A DNA stretch of 64,000 nt from Marinobacter sediminum. Lineage in GTDB: Bacteria > Pseudomonadota > Gammaproteobacteria > Pseudomonadales > Oleiphilaceae. Both the position numbers and the translations under genes were made by a program. The stretch is taken from assembly GCF_016820575.1 (NCBI RefSeq), contig NZ_JAEMQH010000002.1, forward strand, positions 496,001-560,000, in the 5' to 3' direction. Shown in pieces: positions 19,496-28,560 of this stretch; position 1 is the first letter of the stretch; the number at the start of each line of letters is the position of its first letter. Below the pieces are notes generated by a model. The model searched no databases. It had not been told where the DNA came from and worked only from the letters and a program-made list of their open reading frames with translations.

Positions 19496-20602
19496 ATGCC
19501 CCGCAAGCCCGCGCGCAGAAAACCCGCCGCAAAGCGTCCGGCAAAAGCTGCCACCCCTCGGGCCAGGGATGCCGCGCGCAAGCCGGCGAGCACCGGGCGC
19601 ATCGGCACTGACCATCGCCCGAGCACTGAGCGTAACACTGAGCATAAAGAGGTGCGTCAGGGGGTCCAGATGGTCGTTGTCGACGAGGACAACGAGGGGC
19701 AGCGGGTTGATAATTTCCTGTTGGCGCAGCTACGCGGCGTGCCCAAGAGCATCATCTACAGGGTGGTTCGCAAGGGCGAGGTGCGCGTTAACAAGGGTCG
19801 GGTAAAGCCCGATACCCGATTGAAAGCCGGTGACCAGGTTCGTATTCCGCCGGTGACCCGCAAGGAAAAGCCGGCCCAGGTAGAGCCGGGCACCCGGGTT
19901 CAGGGCGTCATGGAAGCTGCGGTGGTGTTTGAGAATGAGCAGATGCTGGTGGTTAACAAGCCCTCTGGCATTGCCGTTCACGGTGGCAGCGGGCTCAGTT
20001 TCGGCTTGATTGAAGTGTTGAGGTCGGCGCGCCCTGACTCCCGTTTCCTGGAGCTCGTGCATCGGCTCGATCGGGACACCTCTGGCCTGGTGATGGTCGC
20101 AAAGAAGCGTTCGGCTTTGCGTTTTCTGCAGGACGAATTGCGCCATAAGCGCATCCGAAAGCACTATCACGCCCTGGTGAGTGGTCATTGGTCGACCTCG
20201 GTAAAGCGGGTGGAGGCTCCATTGCTGCGCTATGAGATGCCTAATGGCGAGCGCCGGGTGAGGGTCGATGAGGCCGGCAAGGAGTCGCTGACGCTGTACC
20301 GCTGCCTGCAGCGTTATGAGGGTTATAGTCTGGTGGAGGCGTCTCCGGTTACCGGTCGAACCCATCAGATTCGCGTGCACTGTACCTGTCAGGGTCATCC
20401 GATTGCCGGTGACGACAAGTATATGGATGATGTAAGCCTCAAGGCCTTCCGTGCTGTTGGTGGTCAGCGGCTTATGCTTCATGCCCGGGCGCTCGAATTC
20501 AGTTTGCCGGATACCGGTGAGCCGATGCGTTTGGAGGCACCCTACGACGATGCATTTGCGGATGTGCTCAAAATTGTGGAAGCGCGCAACAGGAACCAAT
20601 AA
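19496..20602 (+). CDS. rluC: 23S rRNA pseudouridine(955/2504/2580) synthase RluC
   Basis: A 368-residue RluA-family synthase. The S4 RNA-binding domain is at about 68-120 (GQRVDNFLLAQLRGVPKSIIYRVVRKGEVRVNKGRVKP), and the catalytic Asp192 is in HRLDRDTSG. The RluC identity rests on the S4-domain sequence and its place next to rne. The first 55 residues are a Lys/Arg/Ala/Pro-rich extension not seen in E. coli RluC. The start is supported by AAAGGA five bases upstream. The HAD gene follows immediately. Confidence 0.93.
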   Translation: MPRKPARRKPAAKRPAKAATPRARDAARKPASTGRIGTDHRPSTERNTEHKEVRQGVQMVVVDEDNEGQRVDNFLLAQLRGVPKSIIYRVVRKGEVRVNKGRVKPDTRLKAGDQVRIPPVTRKEKPAQVEPGTRVQGVMEAAVVFENEQMLVVNKPSGIAVHGGSGLSFGLIEVLRSARPDSRFLELVHRLDRDTSGLVMVAKKRSALRFLQDELRHKRIRKHYHALVSGHWSTSVKRVEAPLLRYEMPNGERRVRVDEAGKESLTLYRCLQRYEGYSLVEASPVTGRTHQIRVHCTCQGHPIAGDDKYMDDVSLKAFRAVGGQRLMLHARALEFSLPDTGEPMRLEAPYDDAFADVLKIVEARNRNQ

Positions 20603-21250
20603 ATGAAGGTCAAGGTAGTCATATTTGATTGGGACGGGACCCTGGTGGATTCCGTGGAGCACATCGCCGAAAGCCTGCATCAGGCTGCGACCGAGTTGGG
20701 TTATCCGCAACTGGAACGGGAAGCATATCGGGACATCATTGGCCTCGGAATGATTGAGGCGCTTGAGAAGCTCTACCCGGGTATCAGTCGGGAGGAGATG
20801 AACACCATTCGCGAAGGCTACGGTCGCTACTTCTTTAGCAAGGTGACCACCCCCCAGAATGTTTTTGCCGGCATGGCCGATGTGGTGGCCGATATTCGTG
20901 GTGCTGGTCTCGGCTGTTCGGTGGCGACCGGCAAGAGCAGGCGTGGCCTGGATATCGCACTGGATTCCAGTGGCCTCGGTTCGCACTTTGATACTACCCG
21001 TTGTGCCGATGAAACCCGGTCGAAGCCCGACCCCACCATGCTGGAGGAGATTGTCCGGTTTTACGGCATCGATCCCTCCGATGCGGTAATGATCGGCGAT
21101 ACCCGCTACGACCTCGACATGGCGCAGCGGATTGGCATGCCGTCCATCGGGGTGGAGTGGGGCGTGCACAAGCGCGATGTGCTCGGCGACTACTCGCCGC
21201 ACGCCATTGTCGATACGGTGCCGGATCTTCGTAAGGTGCTGGGGCTTTAA
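20603..21250 (+). CDS. HAD-family phosphatase (phosphoglycolate-phosphatase-like)
   Basis: A 215-residue HAD subfamily IA hydrolase. Motif I is FDWDGTLVDS (nucleophile Asp9, acid/base Asp11), motif II the Thr in SVATGKSRRGL, motif III the Lys in RSKPDPTMLEE, and motif IV IGDTRYDLDMAQ. The start codon directly follows the rluC stop codon, so the two are translationally coupled. The neighbourhood rluC-HAD-sppA matches Pseudomonas. The substrate is unknown; Gph-like activity is only one option. Confidence 0.9.
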   Translation: MKVKVVIFDWDGTLVDSVEHIAESLHQAATELGYPQLEREAYRDIIGLGMIEALEKLYPGISREEMNTIREGYGRYFFSKVTTPQNVFAGMADVVADIRGAGLGCSVATGKSRRGLDIALDSSGLGSHFDTTRCADETRSKPDPTMLEEIVRFYGIDPSDAVMIGDTRYDLDMAQRIGMPSIGVEWGVHKRDVLGDYSPHAIVDTVPDLRKVLGL

Positions 21251-21288
21251 CGCCAGTTCTATTTGAACGTTGCTGACAGGATGTATGC

Positions 21289-22332
21289 ATGACTGACTGG
21301 GATTCCGATAATAACCCTGATTGGGGCGACAAGCCGGTGGAGCAAGAGGGTGGTGGCAAGCCCAAGGCCGGGCGAAAGACGCCAAACCTGCCTCCCGAGT
21401 CCGGGCGAGACTGGAAGCTGATCGAAAAGCTGGTGATGTCGCTGCAGTCAGAGCAACGTCGCAGTCGTCGCTGGGGGATATTCTTTAAGTTCCTGACTTT
21501 CGGGTATCTTTTCTTGCTGCTTTTTATGCTCAAGTTCCCGCTCGGCGATACCCTTGATTCGGCCACCGGCAAGCACACCGCTCTGGTGGAGATTAACGGT
21601 CCGATTGCCGCTGACGAACTGGCCAGCGCCGACAATATCGTTGGCGCGCTCCGCACGGCGTTCGAAGAAAAGAATGCAGTGGCCGTGGTGCTTCGCATCA
21701 ACAGCCCGGGCGGAAGCCCTGTGCAGTCCGGCTACGTTTACGATGAGATCAAGCGCTTGCGGGAAGAATATCCGGAGAAGAAGGTTTACGCCGTGATTTC
21801 CGATGTCGGTGCCTCAGGCGCCTACTACATTGCCTCCGCTGCCGATGAGATCTATGCCAACCGAGCCAGCCTGGTGGGGTCCATCGGGGTTGTGGCCGGT
21901 GGTTTTGGTTTCACCGGGGTGATGGAGAAGCTGGGCGTTGAGCGTCGGTTGTACACCGCCGGCGATAACAAGGCGTTCCTGGATCCGTTCTCGCCGGAGC
22001 AGAAAGAAGAGGTGGTCTTCTGGCAGGGGGTGCTGGAAAACACCCATAAGCAATTCATCGAGGCGGTGAAAGCTGGCCGGGGCGATCGGCTGGCGGATGA
22101 TGAGCGTCTATTCAGTGGTCTGATCTGGAGTGGTGAACAGGCCCAGGAGTTGGGGCTCATTGACGGGCTGGGCAGCTCCTCCTTTGTAGCGCGGCAGATC
22201 GTAGGCCAGGAAGACCTGGTGGACTACAGCCGGCGCAAGTCGCCGCTGCAGGATATTGTCGATCAGCTTGGCGTTGCCTTTGGTGAAGGGTTTGCCGGCC
22301 AGATGCTGGAGTCCCGGCTGGAGCTGCGCTAA
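21289..22332 (+). CDS. sppA: Signal peptide peptidase SppA, 36-kDa type
   Basis: A 347-residue S49 protease. A hydrophilic cytoplasmic N-terminal part (1-60) is followed by one membrane segment (about 62-82) and a periplasmic protease domain with SPGGS (139-143), catalytic Ser176 in GASGAYYIASAADEIYA and, by alignment to the short Bacillus-type enzyme, Lys228 in AGDNKAFLDPF. The enzyme digests cleaved signal peptides in the membrane. It lies 38 bases after the HAD gene in the same operon and ends 21 bases before the convergent maf gene. Confidence 0.92.
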   Translation: MTDWDSDNNPDWGDKPVEQEGGGKPKAGRKTPNLPPESGRDWKLIEKLVMSLQSEQRRSRRWGIFFKFLTFGYLFLLLFMLKFPLGDTLDSATGKHTALVEINGPIAADELASADNIVGALRTAFEEKNAVAVVLRINSPGGSPVQSGYVYDEIKRLREEYPEKKVYAVISDVGASGAYYIASAADEIYANRASLVGSIGVVAGGFGFTGVMEKLGVERRLYTAGDNKAFLDPFSPEQKEEVVFWQGVLENTHKQFIEAVKAGRGDRLADDERLFSGLIWSGEQAQELGLIDGLGSSSFVARQIVGQEDLVDYSRRKSPLQDIVDQLGVAFGEGFAGQMLESRLELR

Positions 22333-22353
22333 TGCCCGCTATTGGCCCGCTGC

Positions 22354-22950
22354 TTAGCGGGTCAGTAGTGGGTTGAGTCCCCAGTTTCTCAGCATGTCAT
22401 TCAGCGCGATCAGGGGCAGGCCGATCAGGCTGTTCGGGTCGCGCCCCTCCATAGCTTTGAACAGCGCGATGCCCAAGCCTTCCATGCGGAAGCTGCCGGC
22501 GCAGTCGTAGGGCTGTTCTTTGAGCAAATAGCCTTCAATTTCTTCCGCGGTCAGATTCCGGAATTGCACGGCAAACCGCTCGCAATGGGTTTGTGAGCGG
22601 TCTGTGTTTGGGTCGAGCAGGGTCAAGCCGGTCAGGAATTGCACGGTCTGGCCGCTGCTACGCTGCAGTTGGCTGATGGCTTGCTCGTGATTGCCTGGTT
22701 TTGCCAGCAGGGTGCCGTCCGGCAGGCAGGCCACCTGGTCCGAGCCAATGATCCAGTGGTGGGGGTATTGGTTGGCCAGGGCGCGAGCCTTGGATTCCGC
22801 CAGGCGGATGGCCAGTTGCTCCGGGCTTTCATCTGTTCTGGGGCTTTCGTCGATGTCGGGGCTTGCGGTCTCGAAAGGCAGGCCGAGGCGCTCCAGCAGG
22901 TCCCGGCGGTACGGGGACGATGAGGCAAGAAGTAGGGGGTGTGATGACAT
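22354..22950 (-). CDS. Maf-family nucleotide pyrophosphatase (YceF-like)
   Basis: The 198 residues start at MSSHPLLLASSSPYRRDLLERLG; a start at 23034 would add 28 unconserved residues. Conserved Maf features include ASSSPYRR, the GSDQVAC catalytic Asp and the late GSFRMEGLG motif. YceF-type members hydrolyse 7-methyl-GTP and so clean modified nucleotides. It lies between sppA and yceD as in Pseudomonas and E. coli, on the opposite strand. Confidence 0.9.
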   Translation of the reverse strand: MSSHPLLLASSSPYRRDLLERLGLPFETASPDIDESPRTDESPEQLAIRLAESKARALANQYPHHWIIGSDQVACLPDGTLLAKPGNHEQAISQLQRSSGQTVQFLTGLTLLDPNTDRSQTHCERFAVQFRNLTAEEIEGYLLKEQPYDCAGSFRMEGLGIALFKAMEGRDPNSLIGLPLIALNDMLRNWGLNPLLTR

Positions 22951-23075
22951 CAGGCGGTTCCTTGTGTGGCTATTTGCGACTAAGGGTTGTGACGAATGGG
23001 GCAGTTGCCGGAAGTGGGTTATCGTAAGATACACCTATCTGCACCGGAACCCCCGGGCAAAAGGCAACGAAGTCT

Positions 23076-23104
23076 TTGACACCAGAGGGCTGCGCCCCTA
23101 AAAT
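23076..23104 (+). promoter_or_regulatory. Sigma-70 promoter of the yceD-rpmF-plsX unit
   Basis: Perfect TTGACA (23076-23081) and TAAAAT (23099-23104) with a 17-base spacer. Transcription should start around 23110-23112, only a few bases before the yceD ATG at 23114, where no Shine-Dalgarno is visible. A leaderless or nearly leaderless mRNA is implied. Confidence 0.78.
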
Positions 23105-23113
23105 TGCGCGCCT

Positions 23114-23668
23114 ATGTCAAATGCGTCACACGCCGAGTTACCCAAATCTGTCGATCCTTATCGGTTGGCGGAGCAGAACACCACGCTGGAGGGAGACGTT
23201 CCCCTCAGTGCGTTGACTCGTTTCCGAGAATCGGTTCTTGGCGTTGATGAAGGGTCTGTGTGCAACGTAAAGCTGTCCTTTTATATGGATGCGCAGCGTC
23301 GTCGCATTGTCTCCGGTGAGCTTGAGGCTGTGGTCAGCCTTGAGTGCCAGCGTTGCATGGGTGACATGCGTACAACGCTGAACTCCCAGTTTGCGCTGGG
23401 GTTGGTAACCAGCGATGAGCAGGCGCAACAGCTGCCGAAAGATCTTGAGCCGTTCCTGACGGATGACTTCAGTGCTGAATTGTGGTCAATGGTTGAGGAC
23501 GAGCTATTGTTGGTGCTGCCGGCATTCCCGCTCCATGAGCGCAGTGAGTGTCCAGCCCGCGAAGACCTGGAAGCCTACGAGCCAGACGGATCTCCGGCGC
23601 AGCCGGACGAGCCGAAAAAAGAGAATCCCTTCAGCGTGCTGGCGGATCTCAAGAAAACGAAACACTAA
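23114..23668 (+). CDS. yceD: YceD family protein (DUF177), 23S rRNA accumulation factor
   Basis: A 184-residue YceD protein with the conserved SLECQRCMG metal-like motif and MVEDELLLVLPAFPLH, ending NPFSVLADLKK. E. coli YceD is needed for normal 23S rRNA levels. The gene is the first of yceD-rpmF-plsX. The start agrees with homologues even though it has no ribosome site. Confidence 0.92.
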   Translation: MSNASHAELPKSVDPYRLAEQNTTLEGDVPLSALTRFRESVLGVDEGSVCNVKLSFYMDAQRRRIVSGELEAVVSLECQRCMGDMRTTLNSQFALGLVTSDEQAQQLPKDLEPFLTDDFSAELWSMVEDELLLVLPAFPLHERSECPAREDLEAYEPDGSPAQPDEPKKENPFSVLADLKKTKH

Positions 23669-23749
23669 GCAGGTGCTGGCTCTGATTTGGAGTCTGCGCT
23701 TTACACTGAACACACGTTTTATTTACGTAAACAGGTCAGGAGCATAATC

Positions 23750-23929
23750 ATGGCTGTACAGAAAAACCGCAAGACTCGTTCCAAGCGCGGCATGCGTCGT
23801 TCACACGACGCGCTGAGCACTGCCGCTCTGTCCACCGATCCAACAACCGGTGAAGTTCATCGTCGTCACCACGTCTCTCCGGACGGCTTTTACCGCGGCA
23901 AGCAGGTAATCGAAGCAAGCGACGAGTAA
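23750..23929 (+). CDS. rpmF: Ribosomal protein L32
   Basis: A 59-residue L32, starting at [20 protein letters not shown] with CAGGAG upstream. It has no Cys pairs, so it is the zinc-free form. It is followed 43 bases later by plsX, the usual coupling of ribosome and membrane synthesis genes. Confidence 0.97.
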   Translation: MAVQKNRKTRSKRGMRRSHDALSTAALSTDPTTGEVHRRHHVSPDGFYRGKQVIEASDE

Positions 23930-23972
23930 GTCAGTTGCGATCAGGCACCGCCCAATGACAGATGGAGCAACG

Positions 23973-24974
23973 GTGAACCCCGTAACCATCGCCATTGATG
24001 CCATGAGCGGTGATCGCGGAGCTGCAGTGGTGGTCTCCGCGGCGCTTGATGCGGTGCGCGAAAACGAAGCCTTGAGTATCGTTCTGGTTGGAATACGGAG
24101 CGAACTTGAGGCTTTGTTGCGTGAAGAGCATGCGAGAATTCGCATTGTTGAGGCCGCGGACGTGGTGCGCATGAATGAGCGCCCCTCTCATGCCCTTCGC
24201 CACAAGAAAAGTTCCTCCATGGCTATCGCGCTCGGACTGGTCCGGGATGGCGAAGCTCAGGGTTGTGTCAGCGCTGGTAATACCGGGGCGCTGATGGCGT
24301 TCGGTCGCTCACTGATCCGAATGTATCCAGGCATCGAACGGCCGGCGATCTCCAAGTTGATTCCCTCCCTTCGTGGTCGTTGCCACGTTCTCGACCTCGG
24401 CGCCAACGTCGATTCCACGGCTGAAAATCTCTATCAGTATGCGCTGATGGGCTCTCTGATGGCGTCTGCCATGTCGGGGCAGTCCGAGCCGCGCGTGGCG
24501 TTGCTGAATGTCGGTGAGGAGGAGATCAAGGGCAATGAGCAGGTGCGCCTTGCCTCTCACATGCTGGCCCAGTGCGATACTCTCAATTACATCGGTTACG
24601 TCGAAGGCAGCGATCTTTTCCGCGATGTTGCAGATGTCGTTGTTTGCGATGGCTTCGTTGGCAATATCGCGCTGAAAACCGGTGAAGGTGTCGCTGGTCT
24701 GTTGATTGAGCTGATGGAGCATGCCTTCACCAAGACGCTCTACGGCCGTTTTGTCGGCCTGATGGCGCGTCCCATTATCGGTCGCCTGCTGCGGCTGATG
24801 GATCCGTCACGTCACAATGGCGCAAGCCTGCTGGGGCTCCAGGGAGTTGTCATCAAAAGTCATGGCAACGCTAACGAGCGTGCGATGCTGGCGGCCATTC
24901 GCCAGGCGGTGCGTGAGGTGGAACTGGAAGTCCCTCGTCGAATCAACGAGCGCCTCGACGACCTGATGCTCTAA
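23973..24974 (+). CDS. plsX: Phosphate acyltransferase PlsX
   Basis: Makes acyl-phosphate from acyl-ACP, the first step of phospholipid synthesis. The GTG at 23973 is preferred: GGAG stands five bases before it and it gives MNPVTIAIDAMSGD, matching the usual PlsX start. The ATG at 23955 has a weaker site. The 333 residues include the family-typical HALRHKKSSSMAIAL, SAGNTGALMAFG and NVGEEEIKGNEQ. DAMSGD replaces the common DAMGGD. The following gene is fabD; fabH is not in this cluster. Confidence 0.94.
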   Translation: MNPVTIAIDAMSGDRGAAVVVSAALDAVRENEALSIVLVGIRSELEALLREEHARIRIVEAADVVRMNERPSHALRHKKSSSMAIALGLVRDGEAQGCVSAGNTGALMAFGRSLIRMYPGIERPAISKLIPSLRGRCHVLDLGANVDSTAENLYQYALMGSLMASAMSGQSEPRVALLNVGEEEIKGNEQVRLASHMLAQCDTLNYIGYVEGSDLFRDVADVVVCDGFVGNIALKTGEGVAGLLIELMEHAFTKTLYGRFVGLMARPIIGRLLRLMDPSRHNGASLLGLQGVVIKSHGNANERAMLAAIRQAVREVELEVPRRINERLDDLML

Positions 24975-25110
24975 GCTTTTGCGCCATCATTCTCCTCAGT
25001 CTCTGAGACTAAAGTCTGTCCCGTTTTTGATGTGTATTCGCGGATAATTGGCCTAACTTGTACTATTGGCTAATCTCCCGTAACACCTCAATGACGTTAA
25101 GATCTTTACT

Positions 25111-26049
25111 ATGAAATCAGCCTTTATTTTTCCCGGTCAGGGGTCCCAGTCAGTCGGCATGCTGTCAGCGGCAGCCGAGGCGTGGCCTATTGTCAACAAA
25201 ACCTTTGCCGAGGCATCCAATGCCCTTGGCTACGACCTGTGGCAGCTGTGCCAAAAAGGTCCTGCGGAAGAACTTAACCAGACTATGGTTACCCAGCCGG
25301 CGCTTTTGACAGCCAGTGTCGCCTTGTGGCGCCAGTGGCAAGTGGCGGGTGGTAGTCGGCCCAGCTTCGTGGCGGGCCATAGCCTGGGTGAATACAGCGC
25401 GCTGGTTGCGGCCGAGAGTCTCGATTTTGTCGACGCGGTCAAGCTGGTTCGCCTGCGTGGCGAGCTGATGCAGGATGCGGTGCCGGCCGGTGAAGGCAAG
25501 ATGGCAGCAATTCTCGGCCTTGAAGACGACGACGTGGTGGCGGCTTGTGCCAGTGCGGCCAATGGCGACGTGGTTTCAGCGGTTAATTTCAATGCCCCTG
25601 GGCAGGTTGTGATTGCAGGTTCGGCCGTTGCCGTTGAGCGCGCCATTGAAGCCTGTAAGGAAAAGGGCGCGCGCAAGGCAATGCCGCTGCCGGTCAGTGT
25701 GCCGTCGCATTGTGCGCTGATGAAAGGTGCCGCCGACGAGCTTGCGGGTGAGCTGGAAGATGTGCGCTTTAACGACGCTGTCATACCCGTTATACAAAAT
25801 GTTAACGCCGTCGCCGAGACAGATTCCGATACACTCAAGGCCAATTTGCTGAAGCAGCTGTATTCCCCGGTGCTGTGGACCGATTCGGTAGGCACTCTGG
25901 TTGATAGCGGAGTGTCGGTTGCAGTTGAGTGTGGCACTGGTAAGGTGCTGGCCGGTTTGATCAAGCGAATTGATCGTAGTCTGGCTGTTCACAGTATCGA
26001 AGAGCCGGATTCACTGGCGAAAGCGCTGGACGCATTCAGTCAGTTCTAA
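25111..26049 (+). CDS. fabD: Malonyl-CoA:ACP transacylase
   Basis: Loads malonyl groups on acyl carrier protein. The 312 residues have the N-terminal FPGQGSQSVGM, nucleophile Ser92 in GHSLGEYSALVA, the substrate Arg in LVRLRGELMQDAV and His in VPSHCALM. It is preceded by 136 bases after plsX that may carry its own promoter, and followed by fabG after 15 bases. Confidence 0.96.
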   Translation: MKSAFIFPGQGSQSVGMLSAAAEAWPIVNKTFAEASNALGYDLWQLCQKGPAEELNQTMVTQPALLTASVALWRQWQVAGGSRPSFVAGHSLGEYSALVAAESLDFVDAVKLVRLRGELMQDAVPAGEGKMAAILGLEDDDVVAACASAANGDVVSAVNFNAPGQVVIAGSAVAVERAIEACKEKGARKAMPLPVSVPSHCALMKGAADELAGELEDVRFNDAVIPVIQNVNAVAETDSDTLKANLLKQLYSPVLWTDSVGTLVDSGVSVAVECGTGKVLAGLIKRIDRSLAVHSIEEPDSLAKALDAFSQF

Positions 26050-26064
26050 AAAAGGGAGTTATAC

Positions 26065-26808
26065 ATGTCTTTGGAAGGCAAAATCGCACTGGTCACCGGT
26101 GCAACTCGTGGCATTGGCAAGGCCATTGCCCGGGCCCTGGCAGAGCAGGGTGCCGAAGTGATCGGTACGGCCACCAGTGCTCAAGGTGCCGAAACCATTT
26201 CCAACGATCTCAAAGCCGCGGGCCTGAAAGGCTACGGTATCGTGATGAACGTTGCCGAAGCCGAAAGCGTTGATGCCGGGTTGAAAGAAATTGCCAGTAC
26301 CTCTGGCGCGCCACAGATTCTGGTCAACAATGCCGGTATCACCCGCGATAACCTGCTGATGCGCCTGAAGGAAGACGATTGGGCGGCGGTTCTGGAAACC
26401 AACTTGTCCAGCGTGTACCGCACCAGCAAGGCGGTGCTGCGTGGCATGGCCAAAGCCAAGTGGGGGCGGATTATCAACATCAGCTCCGTGGTGGCTGGCA
26501 TGGGCAATCCCGGGCAGGGTAACTACTGCGCTGCGAAGGCGGGCGTGGAAGGCTTTACCCGTAGTCTGGCCAAAGAAATGTCGAATCGGGGTATTACCGC
26601 CAACTGCGTGGCTCCCGGGTTTATCGACACCGATATGACAAAAAAACTGGACGACAAGCAGCGTGAGACTATGCTGGAAATCATACCCGCGGGTCGTCTG
26701 GGTGAGCCGGAAGAAGTGGCAGCCGTGGTTGCCTTTCTGGCGTCAGATGCAGCCGGATACGTGAGTGGCGAGACCATTCACGTTAACGGCGGAATGTACA
26801 TGGGATAG
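26065..26808 (+). CDS. fabG: 3-oxoacyl-ACP reductase
   Basis: The NADPH-dependent short-chain dehydrogenase of fatty-acid elongation, 247 residues. It has TGATRGIGKAIA for cofactor binding, NNAGITRDN, the catalytic Ser in INISSVVAGMGNPGQG, then Tyr and Lys in NYCAAKAG, and the C-terminal SGETIHVNGGMYM. A GGGAG ribosome site lies a few bases before the ATG. Confidence 0.96.
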   Translation: MSLEGKIALVTGATRGIGKAIARALAEQGAEVIGTATSAQGAETISNDLKAAGLKGYGIVMNVAEAESVDAGLKEIASTSGAPQILVNNAGITRDNLLMRLKEDDWAAVLETNLSSVYRTSKAVLRGMAKAKWGRIINISSVVAGMGNPGQGNYCAAKAGVEGFTRSLAKEMSNRGITANCVAPGFIDTDMTKKLDDKQRETMLEIIPAGRLGEPEEVAAVVAFLASDAAGYVSGETIHVNGGMYMG

Positions 26809-26883
26809 ACTGGGGCGGCTGCTTGTACGCAAGCCCTTGTCACACAACATGTTTGACCGAATCCCTGCTTGTTTGCGGGTGGG

Positions 26884-26896
26884 GTTTAAATTAAAC
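26884..26896. promoter_or_regulatory. Palindrome upstream of acpP, possible operator or promoter
   Basis: GTTTAA-A-TTAAAC is a perfect 13-base palindrome, 45 bases before the acpP start. It overlaps a plausible -10 (TAAACT) that is 17 bases from TTGTTT. Whether it binds a regulator is unknown. Confidence 0.4.
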
Positions 26897-26940
26897 TTGC
26901 AGCACAAAGTTGCTTGGTTGACACATAAAGTGAGGACATT

Positions 26941-27174
26941 ATGAGTACAGTTGAAGAGCGCGTGAAGAAGATCGTTTGTGAACAGTTGGGCGTTAAAGAG
27001 TCCGAAGTTCAGAACTCATCTTCTTTTGTAGAGGATCTTGGCGCTGACTCACTGGACACCGTTGAGCTGGTAATGGCACTGGAAGAGGAATTTGAAACTG
27101 AAATTCCCGACGAAGAAGCCGAGAAGCTGGCCAGTGTTCAGGACGCGATTGACTACATTGTCGCGCACACCTGA
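26941..27174 (+). CDS. acpP: Acyl carrier protein
   Basis: A 77-residue acidic ACP. The phosphopantetheine attachment Ser is in [18 protein letters not shown]. It carries acyl chains for the Fab enzymes encoded around it and for PlsX. It stands behind a 132-base gap that probably contains its own promoter and is followed by a terminator-like hairpin, which would allow higher acpP expression than its neighbours. Confidence 0.98.
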   Translation: MSTVEERVKKIVCEQLGVKESEVQNSSSFVEDLGADSLDTVELVMALEEEFETEIPDEEAEKLASVQDAIDYIVAHT

Positions 27175-27202
27175 TACTCTGCAGTAGTTAAAGCCAGGCA
27201 AG

Positions 27203-27239
27203 AAGCCGTCCTTGTTACTAAACGAAGGGCGGCTTTTTT
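27203..27239 (+). terminator. Terminator or attenuator between acpP and fabF
   Basis: AAGCCGTCCTT pairs with AAGGGCGGCTT (one G-T pair) around an 11-base loop, followed by a T-run. It lies inside a gene cluster, 29 bases after acpP and 66 before fabF, so it probably ends part of the transcripts. Confidence 0.75.
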
Positions 27240-27304
27240 ATTGGTTGGAATTCAGGTTCAATCGGTGATCGGACGCACTTGTAAAAGGATCGGGTGAAGG
27301 GGTT

Positions 27305-28552
27305 ATGAGTAAACGACGGGTTGTCATCACAGGCATGGGTATGTTGTCTCCCTTGGGAAACGACGTAAAAAGTTCCTGGGAAGGCGTGCGTGAAGGCCGC
27401 AGCGGCATCGGTAATATCGAGCGCTTTGACGCTTCCGAGTACAACACCCGGATTGGAGGTGCCATCAAGGACCTCGACCTCGAGCCCTGGCTGTCCACCA
27501 AGGAAGCCCGAAAGCTTGATGCCTTCATTCACTACGGTTTGATTGCCGCCCAACAGGCCGTCGACGACAGCGGCCTGGATGATTACGACGCACTGGATAA
27601 AGACCGGGTCGGTATCGCCATTGGCTCTGGCATTGGTGGTCTGGAATACATTGAAAAGAATGTGCTGACCATGGATAAGTCGGGGCCGCGCAAGGTGTCA
27701 CCGTTCTTCGTTCCCGCCTCGGTGATCAACATGATTTCCGGCAATGCCGGGATTCGCTTTGGTTATCGTGGTCCTAACATTGCCATCGTCACGGCTTGCA
27801 CCACGGGCACTCACAATATTGGCTACGCGGCCAGAACCATCGCTTACGGTGATGCTGATGTGATGCTTGCCGGTGGCTCCGAGATGGCAACCACCCGCAC
27901 CGGGATTGCCGCGTTTTCTGCTGCCCGGGCATTGTCCACGCGCAACGATGAGCCCGAGAAGGCGAGCCGGCCCTGGGATCGCGAGCGCGACGGCTTTGTT
28001 CTGAGTGACGGTGCTGGTGTGGTGGTTCTGGAAGACCTCGAACACGCCAGGAAACGCGGTGCCACCATTTACGGTGAGGTGGTCGGCTTTGGCATGAGCG
28101 ATGATGCCCACCACATCACCGCTCCGCCTGCGAGCGGGGAGGGTGCTGCCCGTTCCATGCAAAATGCCCTGCGCGATGCTGGTCTGAGCCCGGATGAGGT
28201 TGATTACATCAACGCCCACGGCACCTCCACTCAGGTTGGCGACGTTGCTGAAGTGGCGGCGGTGAAATCCGTCTTTGGCGATCACGCTGAAAAACTGGCC
28301 ATGAGCAGCACCAAATCGATGACCGGACATTTGCTGGGCGCCGCCGGTGCCGTTGAAGGCATTTTCTCCGTTCTGGCAATCCGCGACGGCTTGTTGCCGC
28401 CGACCATCAATCTGGACAACCCCGATGAGGGGTGTGATCTGGATTTTGTGGCTAACAAGAGCCGCAAATCAGACGTTCGTGTCGCACTCTCCAATTCCTT
28501 TGGCTTTGGCGGTACCAACGGCACGCTGATTTTCCGTCGCTACGAAGACTGA
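27305..28552 (+). CDS. fabF: 3-oxoacyl-ACP synthase II
   Basis: The condensing enzyme of fatty-acid elongation, 415 residues. The nucleophile Cys is in [13 protein letters not shown], and the two His are in [11 protein letters not shown] and [12 protein letters not shown], the KAS II triad. The ATG follows an AGGGG site. It is the next gene after acpP; pabC begins eight bases after it ends. Confidence 0.97.
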   Translation: MSKRRVVITGMGMLSPLGNDVKSSWEGVREGRSGIGNIERFDASEYNTRIGGAIKDLDLEPWLSTKEARKLDAFIHYGLIAAQQAVDDSGLDDYDALDKDRVGIAIGSGIGGLEYIEKNVLTMDKSGPRKVSPFFVPASVINMISGNAGIRFGYRGPNIAIVTACTTGTHNIGYAARTIAYGDADVMLAGGSEMATTRTGIAAFSAARALSTRNDEPEKASRPWDRERDGFVLSDGAGVVVLEDLEHARKRGATIYGEVVGFGMSDDAHHITAPPASGEGAARSMQNALRDAGLSPDEVDYINAHGTSTQVGDVAEVAAVKSVFGDHAEKLAMSSTKSMTGHLLGAAGAVEGIFSVLAIRDGLLPPTINLDNPDEGCDLDFVANKSRKSDVRVALSNSFGFGGTNGTLIFRRYED

Positions 28553-28560
28553 GCCGGCTC

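Noticed and set aside
19142..19645. Possible gene of 167 codons on the minus strand in the rne-rluC gap
   Set aside because: It overlaps the rluC start, has no ribosome site and no family features; the region is better explained as leader and promoter.
19730..21385. 551-codon open frame on the minus strand
   Set aside because: It spans rluC, the HAD gene and the start of sppA in antisense; all three are clear family members.
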